A stretch of 64,000 bases of DNA from Helicobacter suis (GTDB lineage Bacteria; Campylobacterota; Campylobacteria; Campylobacterales; Helicobacteraceae), in contig NZ_CABIKG010000001.1 in assembly GCF_902196125.1 (NCBI RefSeq), forward strand, positions 92,510 to 156,509. Direction: 5' to 3'. Under the pieces are notes generated by a model. That model searched no databases, was not told where the DNA came from, and worked only from the letters and a program-made list of their open reading frames with translations. Both the position numbers and the translations under genes were made by a program. Every line of letters starts with the position of its first letter. Within the stretch, counting starts at the first letter, position 1. Below are positions 54,611 to 63,823 of this stretch, in pieces.

Positions 54611-56118
54611 GCATGCGTCTTTAAAATAGCATCAATTACAGCTCTAGCTTTAGCTTTAGTCTCTGCAATTTCAGCCTCTATTAGACTGCCCAGTACAATA
54701 CCCGCACCTGCTTGGATAATGGCGCGCTGATCTTGCATGAAGGCGCAGCGAATCACAATGCATGTATCCATCGAGCCATCAGCGCATAAATACCCCACCG
54801 ATCCGCCATAAGAACCCCGCCGTTTACCCTCAAGTTCTGCAATGAGTTTAAGCGCGGCAATCTTAGGCGCGCCGCTTAAAGTGCCGGCATTCATAAAACT
54901 TCTATAGGCATGCAGAGCATCTAATCCTTCTTTAAGTTCGCCTTGCACGCATGAACATAAATGCATGACATGGGCGTATTTTTCTACCTTTAAAAGTTTA
55001 TTAACAAGTCTGGTATGTGGCTTAGCCACCCTAGCAATATCATTTCTAGCTAAATCTAAAAGCATAATATGCTCCGCGCGCTCTTTAGCATCGCTAAGTA
55101 AATCAAGCTCTAAACGGTTATCTAAATCAAAATCAATGCTTCCATCGGGGTTTTTAGCACGGCTACGCGTACCAGCAATGGGATAAATTTGGACTAAATT
55201 TGTACAAGCATCGTATTTTAACGCGCTCTCAGGACTAGCCCCAAAAAGGGTAAAATCCTGTGTTTGCATGTAAAACATGTAAGGGCTAGGATTTGTAACT
55301 TTGAGGTGGTAATAAGCGCTAAGCGGGTCTTTACACTCTAAATAAAAACTTCTGGAGGGTACGGCTTGGAAGATCTCACCGGCCTTAATTTGCTCTTGAA
55401 GTGTGCTAATTATGCGCGCAAAAGCTTCATCGTTACAGTTGGTGCTTAAAGTGGAGTTTTGAGGATAGGTTTTAGGGCTAAATTCTTTAAGAGTTAAAGC
55501 CTTTTGCTTGAGTTCTTGGATTTGATTCTCAATAGTAGCTTGGTGTGCTAAATCAAAGCAAGTCCCTAGAATTTGTGTACTTTGCTTTTCATGATCGATA
55601 ATAACTAAAGTCTCAGCCACATAAAAGAGAAAATCCGGCGCGCTATTATCCTGTACTTTTAAAGTGGGCAAATCTTCAAAAGCGCTAATGAGTTCAAAAC
55701 CAAAAAGCCCCGCACAAAATAACCCAAAAGGATGGTGGGGTTTGTTAACACATTGAAAAATTTGGCGCAAAACATCTAAGGGACTTGGCATCTTAAGTTT
55801 TAAAAACTCATCGTAAAGGGCCGTATTTTTAGGATAATGCAAGCGTAATTGCCCTTCTTGTAAGGGGGTTTTAAAAAGATTAGATAGCTGTTTTAAAAAC
55901 ACCGCTCCATTAGCACTTAGCGCCTCTACTAACACGCATAAATCTAAACAGCTTAGTTTTAAGCAGGCATGAGAGAGGATTAAAGATTTAGTGTGGCGCT
56001 TGTTATCCGTCTGAGCACTCTCTAATAAAAGCGTATCAGGGCGCTTTAAAGAGGCATAAAGAGCTAGTGGGTGTTTAATATAGGAAATATGCTCTTCTAA
56101 ATTAATCAAAACACCCAC
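54607..56118 (-). CDS. trpE: anthranilate synthase component I
   Basis: 503 residues. It makes anthranilate from chorismate. The N-terminal LLLES matches the tryptophan feedback site of TrpE. The catalytic half shows QIKAGEIFQAVPSR, IAGTRSRAKNPDGS and MNAGTLSGAPKIAAL (TrpE rather than PabB, which usually has TGAPK). It lies 6 bp after ppa and overlaps trpG. No leader peptide or attenuator fits in the 6-bp gap, so classical trp attenuation is not visible. Confidence 0.92.
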   Translation of the reverse strand: MGVLINLEEHISYIKHPLALYASLKRPDTLLLESAQTDNKRHTKSLILSHACLKLSCLDLCVLVEALSANGAVFLKQLSNLFKTPLQEGQLRLHYPKNTALYDEFLKLKMPSPLDVLRQIFQCVNKPHHPFGLFCAGLFGFELISAFEDLPTLKVQDNSAPDFLFYVAETLVIIDHEKQSTQILGTCFDLAHQATIENQIQELKQKALTLKEFSPKTYPQNSTLSTNCNDEAFARIISTLQEQIKAGEIFQAVPSRSFYLECKDPLSAYYHLKVTNPSPYMFYMQTQDFTLFGASPESALKYDACTNLVQIYPIAGTRSRAKNPDGSIDFDLDNRLELDLLSDAKERAEHIMLLDLARNDIARVAKPHTRLVNKLLKVEKYAHVMHLCSCVQGELKEGLDALHAYRSFMNAGTLSGAPKIAALKLIAELEGKRRGSYGGSVGYLCADGSMDTCIVIRCAFMQDQRAIIQAGAGIVLGSLIEAEIAETKAKARAVIDAILKTHA

Positions 56119-56124
56119 TCTAAG

Positions 56125-56652
56125 TTAACCTAAAGTTTGTTGGTAATTTGCAAGCGCTTGGTTAAAAATTTCTTCAGCCTGTGCCTTATTGCCAAAATCC
56201 TTAACTTTTACCCATTTTTGGGGTTCTAGGTCTTTATAGGTTTCAAAAAAGTGTTTGATCTTTTGTAGCACAATGGGGGCTAAATCCTCCAAACTTTTAA
56301 CATGCGCATAACGAGGGTCAATTTTACTAAGCGGCACAGCTAAGAGTTTTTCATCTCCAAGCCCTCCATCTTCCATAATTAACACCCCAATTAAACGGCA
56401 TTTAATCACACTACCTGCCTGTAAAGGGTCTTCATTGAGTACTAAAATATCTGCTGGATCGCCATCATCACTAAGTGTATGGGGTATAAAGCCATAATTA
56501 GCTGGATAGACCATAGATGTAAACATGACTCGATCCACCACCACTGCCCCGCTTTCTTTATCCACTTCGTATTTGATTCGCGATCCATAGGGGATTTCAA
56601 TAACAGCATTTAACACATCAGCACTACTAACTGGAATTTTTGAGATGTCCAT
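56125..56652 (-). CDS. ppa: inorganic pyrophosphatase
   Basis: 175 residues, family I soluble enzyme. EIPYGSRIKYEVDKESG carries active-site Lys/Glu, and DGDPADILVL holds the metal-binding aspartates; KVKDFGNK is the C-terminal motif. It pulls biosynthetic reactions by hydrolysing PPi. It lies 8 bp after adk and 6 bp before trpE. Confidence 0.95.
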   Translation of the reverse strand: MDISKIPVSSADVLNAVIEIPYGSRIKYEVDKESGAVVVDRVMFTSMVYPANYGFIPHTLSDDGDPADILVLNEDPLQAGSVIKCRLIGVLIMEDGGLGDEKLLAVPLSKIDPRYAHVKSLEDLAPIVLQKIKHFFETYKDLEPQKWVKVKDFGNKAQAEEIFNQALANYQQTLG

Positions 56653-56660
56653 AAATATCC

Positions 56661-57230
56661 TTAAAGTTGATTTTTAATATAAGTTTCAATATCATTTACA
56701 ATTTCTGCAACACTGCGTTCCCCATTGATTTCTTGGTGTACCTCTAAAACCTTGTAAAACTCTACAATGCTCTCAATGGGTTTTAAATACACCTGCATGC
56801 GGTTATTAAAAACCTCTAGGCTATCATCTCCTCTGGAGCGCCCTAGTACTCTCTCTCTAGCCACAGCCTCGCTAACTTTAACCTCAACCACGCCCTTAAG
56901 TTTGACTTCCTCTTGTGCTTTAAGTACGCGATCTAAAGCATGCATTTGTTCTACACTGCGAGGATAACCATCAATAATGATGATCTCTTTAGGGGCATTT
57001 TTGATCGCGTGGATAATGGTATCAATCACAATTTCTAAGGGTACTAACTCGCCCTTGCTTGTAAATTGCGCTATGTGCATGCCCCTCTCACTTTGGCTAG
57101 CAATTTCTGCGCGTAATAAATCTCCGGTAGAATAATGTACCATAGTATCGCTATTGCGCTCTGCAATGAGTTGTGCGTCTGTGGTCTTGCCACTGCCGGG
57201 TGCACCAATGATTAAAAATAATGCTTTCAT
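56661..57230 (-). CDS. adk: adenylate kinase
   Basis: 189 residues, short type without LID zinc domain. P-loop [12 protein letters not shown] at 8-19, [10 protein letters not shown] and [11 protein letters not shown] are typical. It balances AMP, ADP and ATP. It lies 9 bp after aspS and before ppa. H. pylori has an additional gene between adk and ppa (HP0619 as I recall), absent here. Confidence 0.94.
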   Translation of the reverse strand: MKALFLIIGAPGSGKTTDAQLIAERNSDTMVHYSTGDLLRAEIASQSERGMHIAQFTSKGELVPLEIVIDTIIHAIKNAPKEIIIIDGYPRSVEQMHALDRVLKAQEEVKLKGVVEVKVSEAVARERVLGRSRGDDSLEVFNNRMQVYLKPIESIVEFYKVLEVHQEINGERSVAEIVNDIETYIKNQL

Positions 57231-57239
57231 AGTTATCCT

Positions 57240-58991
57240 TTAGATTTTTGGGGGTTTAGGGTTTCTTAAACGGATATGTAATTCTCTTAACTGCTCCTCT
57301 GAAGCACTACTAGGGGCTTTGCTTAATAAACAAGTGGCTTTTTGGGTCTTAGGAAAAGCAATCACATCACGGATACTAGGCACTTTGGCTAAAAGCATAA
57401 TGAGTCGATCAAAGCCTATAGCAAAGCCTCCATGGGGAGGCGCGCCATACTGGAGTGCCTCTAATAAAAAGCCAAATTTTTCTTGGGCTTCTTGATTGCT
57501 AATGCCTAAAATCTTAAAAACTTCCTTTTGAATAGCCTCTTTATGGATGCGTATACTCCCCCCTCCTAATTCCACTCCATTAAGCACAATATCATAAGCA
57601 ATAGATTGTATTTGGGTTGGCTCAGCTTCTAAATTTTTAGGCATGGTAAAAGGGTGGTGGGCGGCGCTAAGTTTGCCCTCTATCTCCTCAAACATAGGAA
57701 AATCCACAACCCATAGAAAATTAAAAGCCTGAGAATCAATAAGGTTTAAATCCTGCCCTAATTTAAGACGCAAACGCCCCATGTAATCTAAAATGACTCT
57801 CTTTTCCCCTGCACCAAAGAATAAAATATCGCCCACTTTAGCCTGAGTGCGTTTAAGAAGTGTCTTTAAAGCAGATTCAGAGATAAATTTCACTAAAGGC
57901 CCCTTAGCCCCCTCTTCTTTCACTTGGATATAGGCCAACCCCTTAGCACCAAATTGGCGTACAAATTCCTCAGCCTCACTTAGATACTTACGGCTTAAAA
58001 GGCGATCGCCTCCCTCTACTCTTAAAGCCTTAAAGCGGTTGTTGTAAGAATCACTAGCGATCTTTTTAAAAATCTCATTGCTTGAATCTACAAACAAATC
58101 CCCCACTTCTACAAGGGGCATTTCAAAGCGCAAATCCGGTTTATCACTCCCATAAGACTCGGTGGCTTCTTGATAGCTCAAGCGTTTAAAGGGAGGGGCA
58201 ATTTCTACACCCACACAGCTAAAGATCGCTTTTAAAAGTGTTTCAGCCACCTCTATAACATCTTCTTGCGTACAAAAACTCATCTCTACATCAATTTGGG
58301 TAAATTCCGGCTGTCTATCTGATCGCAAATCCTCATCTCTAAAACATTTGACAATCTGGTAATAGCGATCCATTCCAGCAACCATTAAGATTTGTTTGAA
58401 AAGTTGGGGGCTTTGAGGGAGTGCAAAAAATTGCCCATCGTGTACACGGCTTGGGATTAAAAAGTCTCGCGCGCCCTCAGGGGTTGTTTTAGAAAGCATG
58501 GGGGTTTCAATCTCTAAAAAATCTAATGAGTCTAAACAATCGCGCACCGCTTTAGCAACTTTACTGCGCATTTTAAAAATCTCATAAGCCTTAGCAGAGC
58601 GCAAATCCAAATAACGATACTGCAAACGCAAATCCTCATTGACACTATTATCACCAATGCTAATAGGGGGGGTTAGGCTCTTATTTTCAATGCATAGATG
58701 GCTTAGCACCACTTCAATTTGGCCAGTCTTAAGTTTAGAATTTTGCAAACCCTCTTCTCTAGCGCGCACCACACCCTCAACAATGAGTACATCTTCATGC
58801 CTAACTAAACTAGCTTGTTTGTAAGCTTGAGAGTTTGGATCACACACTAGCTGCACCACCCCGCTTTTATCCCTTAGATCAATAAAGATCACCCCCCCAT
58901 GATCGCGATAATTATGGCACCAACCACAGAGTTTAATATTCTTTTTAATATCACTCAGACCCACCTCTGCACATAACTGCGTCCTTAACAT
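57240..58991 (-). CDS. aspS: aspartyl-tRNA synthetase (probably non-discriminating)
   Basis: About 583 residues, class IIb. OB-fold anticodon domain at the N-terminus ([20 protein letters not shown]), motif 2 [21 protein letters not shown] insertion domain, and motif 3 [13 protein letters not shown]. Start at ATG 58991 by family alignment; the frame is open to 59045 within cheV. Helicobacter lacks AsnRS and charges tRNA-Asn with this enzyme. It overlaps no gene after trimming and leads adk-ppa-trpE-trpG. Confidence 0.94.
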   Translation of the reverse strand: MLRTQLCAEVGLSDIKKNIKLCGWCHNYRDHGGVIFIDLRDKSGVVQLVCDPNSQAYKQASLVRHEDVLIVEGVVRAREEGLQNSKLKTGQIEVVLSHLCIENKSLTPPISIGDNSVNEDLRLQYRYLDLRSAKAYEIFKMRSKVAKAVRDCLDSLDFLEIETPMLSKTTPEGARDFLIPSRVHDGQFFALPQSPQLFKQILMVAGMDRYYQIVKCFRDEDLRSDRQPEFTQIDVEMSFCTQEDVIEVAETLLKAIFSCVGVEIAPPFKRLSYQEATESYGSDKPDLRFEMPLVEVGDLFVDSSNEIFKKIASDSYNNRFKALRVEGGDRLLSRKYLSEAEEFVRQFGAKGLAYIQVKEEGAKGPLVKFISESALKTLLKRTQAKVGDILFFGAGEKRVILDYMGRLRLKLGQDLNLIDSQAFNFLWVVDFPMFEEIEGKLSAAHHPFTMPKNLEAEPTQIQSIAYDIVLNGVELGGGSIRIHKEAIQKEVFKILGISNQEAQEKFGFLLEALQYGAPPHGGFAIGFDRLIMLLAKVPSIRDVIAFPKTQKATCLLSKAPSSASEEQLRELHIRLRNPKPPKI

Positions 58992-59007
58992 GATTAACCC
59001 TTCGCTT

Positions 59008-59955
59008 TTATTTGAGATATTCTTGTAAGAGTTCTTGGATTTCATCAGGGTGGGATTTGATCACAAACCCATCAGCGTGCAAAGAATCGGCTAATTGTTT
59101 ATTAGATTCGCTACTCATAGAGGAATTGATGATAACAGGTAAATGTTTAGTTCTAGCATCGGCTTTAATACGCCTAAGCACTTCAAAACCAGAAACCACC
59201 GGCATTTCTAAATCTGTTACAACCGCCCCAACTTGATCGATCATGTTTTCAGAAAATAAGCGCTTAAGCAGTACATCGCCATTAGGGAAAGCCTCGTATT
59301 TTAAATGCAAACTAGAAATAATTCTTTCCAGACGATGCATAGCCACTTGAGAATCCTCAGCGATAAAAATGAGTTTATCGCTTTTAATGGCATCTACAAA
59401 CTGGGTTTTAAGTTGATCTAGCTCTTGCATGGCTGGGAAGGTCTCTACTAGCATTTTTTCTACATCTAAGATTTGAATCACGCGATCTTGCTCAAAACGG
59501 GTGATCGCACTCACTTTACCACCCGTATTAAACCCCTGTTTATCCCCCACACTCACCTCAGCCCAATTTTTATGCACAATATACTTAATCGCAAAGATTT
59601 TAAGCCCCACCACACAGCCTGAAAACTCACACACAACCACTAAATTTTTATCACTCTGTATAGAGGCTTGGCTTAAATCTTGGTTGGGGTATTTAGAATC
59701 AAAATATAACCACCGCCTCACATCAATAAAAGGTACAGATTCGCCACGAATGGTTAGAAAACCTAACATCATGCTATCATTCCCCCCCACCGTTTGAGTA
59801 ACATCTCCATCATAATGGATAATTTCACGGATTTTAAAAATATTAATCGCATACAATTCAGCGTCATTATTAACATCGCTATCTAGGGTAAAACATAAAA
59901 ACTGGGCTTCATTATTCAGGTGGAGAGAAATGATGCTATCAATGTCGCTAACCAA
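59008..59955 (-). CDS. cheV: CheV chemotaxis coupling protein (CheW + receiver domain)
   Basis: 315 residues. The N-terminal CheW-like domain (about 15-170, [14 protein letters not shown] and [19 protein letters not shown]) is joined to a C-terminal receiver domain (about 190-315). Its phosphoacceptor aspartate lies in [13 protein letters not shown]. It couples receptors to CheA and adapts by phosphorylation. The start is TTG at 59955 (AAGGA 5 bp upstream). The position next to aspS and ligA matches H. pylori CheV2 (HP0616). Confidence 0.92.
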   Translation of the reverse strand: MVSDIDSIISLHLNNEAQFLCFTLDSDVNNDAELYAINIFKIREIIHYDGDVTQTVGGNDSMMLGFLTIRGESVPFIDVRRWLYFDSKYPNQDLSQASIQSDKNLVVVCEFSGCVVGLKIFAIKYIVHKNWAEVSVGDKQGFNTGGKVSAITRFEQDRVIQILDVEKMLVETFPAMQELDQLKTQFVDAIKSDKLIFIAEDSQVAMHRLERIISSLHLKYEAFPNGDVLLKRLFSENMIDQVGAVVTDLEMPVVSGFEVLRRIKADARTKHLPVIINSSMSSESNKQLADSLHADGFVIKSHPDEIQELLQEYLK

Positions 59956-60020
59956 AGTATTCCTTCTTAAGCTAATCTGACCTAGAATATTAAAATCCTG
60001 ATTATAGCAAAGACCAGCAA

Positions 60021-62309
60021 ATGATCCAAACTTTTGAGGATTACAAACACTTAGTAGACAAGCTTTGCCAGTACGCCTATCATTACTATGTACTAGCTAG
60101 CCCGTTAATTAGCGATGAGATTTACGATCAGCTTTATCGCCAAGTACTAGATTATGAAACCAAATACCCCCAAAATATTTTACCCTATTCACCCACCCAG
60201 CGCGTAGGCGGAGCAGTATTACAAACTCTACCCAAACACACCCACAAAGTGCGCATGTGGAGTTTAGAGAATGTTTTTAATTTGCAAGAGTTGCAAGTAT
60301 GGATTAACCGCATTGTAGAATCTGAGCATACACTTAAATCTAAGGGGCGTATTTCTCAAACATACCCTAGCGCCTCTTTTAGCCGCTTTACTTGTTCGCC
60401 TAAACTTGATGGGGCTTCGCTGAATTTATATTATGAAAACGGGCAATTACAAAGTGCGAGCATGCGAGGCAACGGTTTAGAGGGCGAATTAGTAACCCAC
60501 AATGCTAAGACGATTCACTCAATCCCTTTAATTATTCCCTATACTAAGCCTATTGAGATTCGCGGGGAGGTGGTGTTACAAAGAGAGGATTTTAAAGCCC
60601 TTAATGCAGAGCGCCTTAAGCAAAATCTCCCCCTATTTGCTAATGCTAGAAACGCCACTGTAGGAAGTTTGCGCCAACTAGATTCTAAAATTGCAGCCCA
60701 AAGAAAACTCACCTTTTACCCTTGGGGTTTAGGATTAGCAGAGGAAAAATACACCAGTTTAAAACAAAGCATGCAAATAATGAAAGATTGGGGGTTTTTG
60801 TCTCTGGATTTTGTGCTTTGTGAGAGTGTACAGGCTATTGAAGAGAGCTTTAAACTCTTTCATGCAAGGCGTTATCAATCTATCTTTGATGCTGATGGCA
60901 TGGTGGTGATGTTAGATGATTTGTATTTACAAAGTATTTTAGGCTTTACAATCAAATCCCCGCGCTTTGGCTTTGCTTATAAATTCCCAGCTACAGAAAA
61001 ACACACCAAACTTTTAGGCGTTATTAATCAAGTGGGGCGCAGTGGGGCGATCACGCCTGTAGCGCATTTAGAGCCCATTACACTAGAGGGGGCACGCATT
61101 TCTAAGGCCACTTTAGATAATTACATTCAAATCCAACAACAAGATTTGATGATCAATGATACAGTGGTGATTGTGCGCAGTGGTGATGTGATTCCTAAAA
61201 TCATTAAACCCTTAAAACATCTCAGAAATGGCACCCAAAAACCAATTTCGCCCCCCACCCATTGCCCGGTGTGCCAAAGTGTATTGCAAAAACAGCCCTT
61301 AAATATATGCCCTCAGTGTAATTTGCCTTTACTCTTAAAAAGCAAGCCTAACTTTTGCCCCACATGCCAAATCTTTTTTAAAAAATACACCCATTGCCCG
61401 GTGTGCCAAACTCTTTTAAACAAACAGCATAAAAAATGCCCGCAATGTAAAACTGATCTAACATTTCCTAAACGCTGTTTAAAGTGTGGCAGGGATTTAG
61501 AGTTAAGAGAATATTGTTATCGCTGTGATTTAGATTTAAGCCATAAAGATCGCTACCTCTTTTGCCCTAATAAAAATTGCACCGCTAGACTTAAAGAGTC
61601 TATCACCTATTTTGCCTCTAAAAATGGGCTAGAAATTAAAGGTTTAGGGGATAAAGTGGTGGCACAATTACTACAAGCAGGGTTAATTAAAGGGGTTGTT
61701 GATCTTTATAGCCTAGAGGAAAAAGCCTTGCTTAATTTAGAGGGTTGGCAACAAAAAAAGGCACAAAATTTATTGCAAGCCATTATTCAAAGTAAGCATG
61801 CGCCCTTATGGCGTTTTATTAGCGCTCTTGGGATTGAACACATTGGTAAGGGGGCGAGTAAAACTCTAGCGCAGCATTTTGGGTTAGAGGTGTTTGATAA
61901 AACTTATGAGGAAATTGCTAGCTTAGAGGGGTTTGGTGGCAAAGGGCTAAAAGAGGAGGAGAAAAAAATAGCCGCTTCTTTTGTGCGCTTTGTAAAAGAA
62001 AATAAGGGTTTCATTGAACAACTTTTAACTCTTATAAACCCCATAGCCTCAGAGAAAAAAGCAACCCCCTCTTTTTTTAAAGATAAAAAGATCGTGATTA
62101 CAGGTAGTTTAAAAAGTTCGCGTGCAGAAATTACTACCTTGCTTGAAAATCTAGGCGCACATGTACAAACTGGGGTGAGTTCTAAGACAGATTTACTTAT
62201 CTGTGGGGAAAACCCCGGGAGTAAATTACAAAAGGCTAAAAAGCTAGGGGTGGAGGTAATGGAGGAAATAGCCTTTTTAGAACGGCTTAAAAGTGAGGGG
62301 CGGGTTTAA
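60021..62309 (+). CDS. ligA: NAD-dependent DNA ligase with enlarged zinc-finger region
   Basis: 762 residues, about 100 more than usual. Order: Ia domain, adenylation domain with Lys128 in CSPKLDGASLN, OB fold, zinc region, helix-hairpin-helix domain (about 535-700) and BRCT domain (about 695-760, KIVITGSLKSSRAE). The zinc region (415-520) has eight cysteine pairs: 415/418, 430/433, 446/449, 459/462, 473/476, 486/489, 499/502 and 515/520. Normal LigA has four cysteines. A roughly 15-residue insert also precedes the active lysine. All catalytic motifs remain, so it should be active. Confidence 0.93.
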   Translation: MIQTFEDYKHLVDKLCQYAYHYYVLASPLISDEIYDQLYRQVLDYETKYPQNILPYSPTQRVGGAVLQTLPKHTHKVRMWSLENVFNLQELQVWINRIVESEHTLKSKGRISQTYPSASFSRFTCSPKLDGASLNLYYENGQLQSASMRGNGLEGELVTHNAKTIHSIPLIIPYTKPIEIRGEVVLQREDFKALNAERLKQNLPLFANARNATVGSLRQLDSKIAAQRKLTFYPWGLGLAEEKYTSLKQSMQIMKDWGFLSLDFVLCESVQAIEESFKLFHARRYQSIFDADGMVVMLDDLYLQSILGFTIKSPRFGFAYKFPATEKHTKLLGVINQVGRSGAITPVAHLEPITLEGARISKATLDNYIQIQQQDLMINDTVVIVRSGDVIPKIIKPLKHLRNGTQKPISPPTHCPVCQSVLQKQPLNICPQCNLPLLLKSKPNFCPTCQIFFKKYTHCPVCQTLLNKQHKKCPQCKTDLTFPKRCLKCGRDLELREYCYRCDLDLSHKDRYLFCPNKNCTARLKESITYFASKNGLEIKGLGDKVVAQLLQAGLIKGVVDLYSLEEKALLNLEGWQQKKAQNLLQAIIQSKHAPLWRFISALGIEHIGKGASKTLAQHFGLEVFDKTYEEIASLEGFGGKGLKEEEKKIAASFVRFVKENKGFIEQLLTLINPIASEKKATPSFFKDKKIVITGSLKSSRAEITTLLENLGAHVQTGVSSKTDLLICGENPGSKLQKAKKLGVEVMEEIAFLERLKSEGRV
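61256..61519 (+). repeat. 132-bp tandem duplication inside the ligA zinc-finger region
   Basis: A 23-bp stretch ending in ATTGCCCGGTGTGCCAAA occurs identically at 61256-61278 and 61388-61410, exactly 132 bp (44 codons) apart. The encoded THCPVCQ...CPQC unit is repeated. The rest of each unit has diverged. Confidence 0.8.
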
Positions 62310-62574
62310 AATTAAACCCTAACAAACACAACCCTAACACCCTCGATTATAGCCTCTCCAACTATAGCCTTTTAAACTAACCTGTCAAGTTGCTAAGGCC
62401 TTTGAGTTCTTAACTATGTTTTTGGGGGGTTATTTAGTGGTTTTGTGTGGCTCTATGTGGCTTTATTAATATAGTATGGCTATATTTTTAAGTGTGCTAG
62501 CGCTCCTATCTAACCCCCTAAACCCCCTTAAACTTAAACCACTTAAGCTTAGCGCCTTTGTATTTTTTTGTATT

Positions 62575-62748
62575 TCACTTTATAATTTCTAGTTCTGTGC
62601 TAACTCTCGCTAGGTGTGCCAACTTTAACCCTTTGCTTAAAACTTTTAAAAGATAATCGCCCATAACTTCTGCCCCGATATAGCCAATCCCACCGGATAC
62701 AGCGGTACACAAGCCTAGTGGCAAAGAAGTGTAAGGTGTACCGGGCAG
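62575..62748 (-). pseudogene. holin-like phage protein fragment
   Basis: An open stretch of 57 codons without a clear start reads TPYTSLPLGLCTAVSGGIGY, then IGAEVMGDYLLKVL and a charged tail. A hydrophobic segment with GGIGYIGAE resembles phage holins with one or two membrane passes. The N-terminal part is missing. It overlaps another fragment on the plus strand. The phage assignment is tentative. Confidence 0.35.
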
Positions 62749-62806
62749 TCATTAGCAAAGATAACGCAATTAATGATCCTAACTATATCCCAAGTTGGCT
62801 ACAATG
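62671..62806 (+). pseudogene. fragment resembling the C-terminus of a phage tail/carbohydrate-binding protein
   Basis: The plus frame ending at the TGA at 62804-62806 reads KVYRAVISKDNAINDPNYIP and then SWLQ. This is the Y-x-A...N...P...W pattern of small chitin-binding-like modules seen in phage tail proteins. The stop overlaps the next ATG. The upstream limit is uncertain. Confidence 0.25.
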
Positions 62807-62944
62807 AGGGTGGCGCTAGATTTTGAAACCTTTAAAACTTTAAGTTTTGAGGAGTTGCGTACCATTTATGGGGGAAAGCGTGTGCGCTTGATTTATCATA
62901 AACGCCTTAAAGGCCGCCGCCATAGCCATAACCTCAAGGGCTAA
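62804..62944 (+). CDS. small basic protein of 46 residues, unknown
   Basis: The ATG overlaps the stop of the preceding fragment (ATGA). The peptide starts MRVALDFETFKTLSFEELRT and ends in a very basic tail (KRLKGRRHSHNLKG). No known family recognised. It may be the end of a decayed phage gene rather than a working protein. Confidence 0.3.
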   Translation: MRVALDFETFKTLSFEELRTIYGGKRVRLIYHKRLKGRRHSHNLKG

Positions 62945-63000
62945 AGATCGCGCTTAAAGTTGCTATGTATTAACAATGGCTAGGCTTGCTAAAAATTAAG

Positions 63001-63053
63001 CCTTAGCCTTTGAGCGCCATACTTGCTAAAGCTAGGGCTTTATGGCGCAATTG
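63001..63053 (-). mobile_element. left-end remnant of the IS200/IS605-like element, copy 5
   Basis: On the minus strand, after TTAC (complement of 63054-63057), CAATTGCGCCATAAAGCCC continues into a palindrome-like TAGCTTTAGCA. This matches the left end of copy 2, including the AAAG guide. No right end is found nearby. It interrupts an open frame directly after codons for Phe-Tyr. Confidence 0.6.
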
Positions 63054-63161
63054 GTAAAAATCAAAGAGATCATTAGCCAAAATTAGTTTTAAGTGTTTAA
63101 GCCTTTGGGGGTGATCTAAAAAGCGGAAGCTATTCCCGTTTTCTAGTTTTTCAATGCCTAA
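63054..63161 (-). pseudogene. protein fragment interrupted by element copy 5
   Basis: The minus frame reads IEKLENGNSFRFLDHPQRLK, then HLKLILANDLFDFY, and the element left end begins immediately after. The sequence looks like a real soluble protein. Family not recognised; it may belong to the replication region suggested by the adjacent repeats. Confidence 0.35.
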
Positions 63162-63296
63162 TCAATGGTTTTTAATCCCATTCAATGCCTAATCAATGGC
63201 ATTTAATGGTTATTCAATGCTTTTTATTGATTATTCAACGCTAAGTATTGAATAATTCAACGCCCATTGAATAGCTATTAAATGGGCATTAAATAG
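63150..63296. repeat. iteron-like array of ATTCAATG/CATTGAAT repeats
   Basis: TTCAATGCCTAATCAATGG occurs twice, at 63150-63168 and 63181-63199. Variants follow (TTATTCAATGC, TTATTCAACGC, AATTCAACGCCCATTGAAT) up to about 63296, including the perfect palindrome TTGAATAATTCAA at 63248-63260. Clustered direct and inverted short repeats beside decayed genes resemble iterons of a plasmid origin. Confidence 0.55.
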
Positions 63297-63354
63297 AAAG
63301 CAATCGCGCCTTTTGGTGGTTTTTAGCACTTTCTACAATGTATACGGGCGCTGA

Positions 63355-63555
63355 TCACAAAAGCGGGGTACTCACTCTACCCGCTACAAGTGGGGGTTTC
63401 TGCCAAAGGTTTAAATAGGAGGCAATCGCGCCTTTTAAGCTACGCCCATCAATTTGGGATAATCGGTTGCTCATTTTGAAAATCTTACAGGCGCGTCTAA
63501 GATTATACATAACGCTAGAAATGAGTTTCGCATAATCCCCAAAAAGTAGGCTCAA
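63355..63555 (-). pseudogene. protein-like fragment of unknown family
   Basis: 66 codons reading SLLFGDYAKLISSVMYNLRR, then ACKIFKMSNRLSQIDGRSLK and GAIASYLNLW. Just upstream another frame reads YEFHERVRFEPTFWG, so the gene appears frameshifted. Basic and helical. No family recognised. Confidence 0.3.
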
Positions 63556-63823
63556 ATCTTACGCGCTCGTGAAACTCATACTTTAAACTAATACGGCTAT
63601 AAAGCTGGAGTAATTCCCCTTTTTGCCCTTTAAATTAGTCAGTAGCTGGGGAGTGCCGGTTAAAATCATCAAAACTTTTATAAAGTCTACAATGTGCCCT
63701 AATGGGCTAGCGCTCCCCCGCTACTGCTACTAAAGATGTACGCCTATCAACATCAATCTAGCAAATCCAAAACCCCTTAATACACTTCACTAACTAGGCC
63801 AATTTCCTAGCTTTGATCGCACA

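Noticed and set aside
54607..56118. Possibility that trpE is really pabB
   Set aside because: LLLES near the N-terminus and AGTLSGAPK near the C-terminus are TrpE features; PabB usually has TGAPK.
56119..56124. A trp leader peptide/attenuator or riboswitch upstream of trpE
   Set aside because: Only 6 bp separate ppa and trpE, so no leader can exist there.
63150..63296. Repeat cluster considered as a CRISPR array
   Set aside because: The units are short, in both orientations, with irregular spacing and no spacers of uniform length; no cas gene is near.
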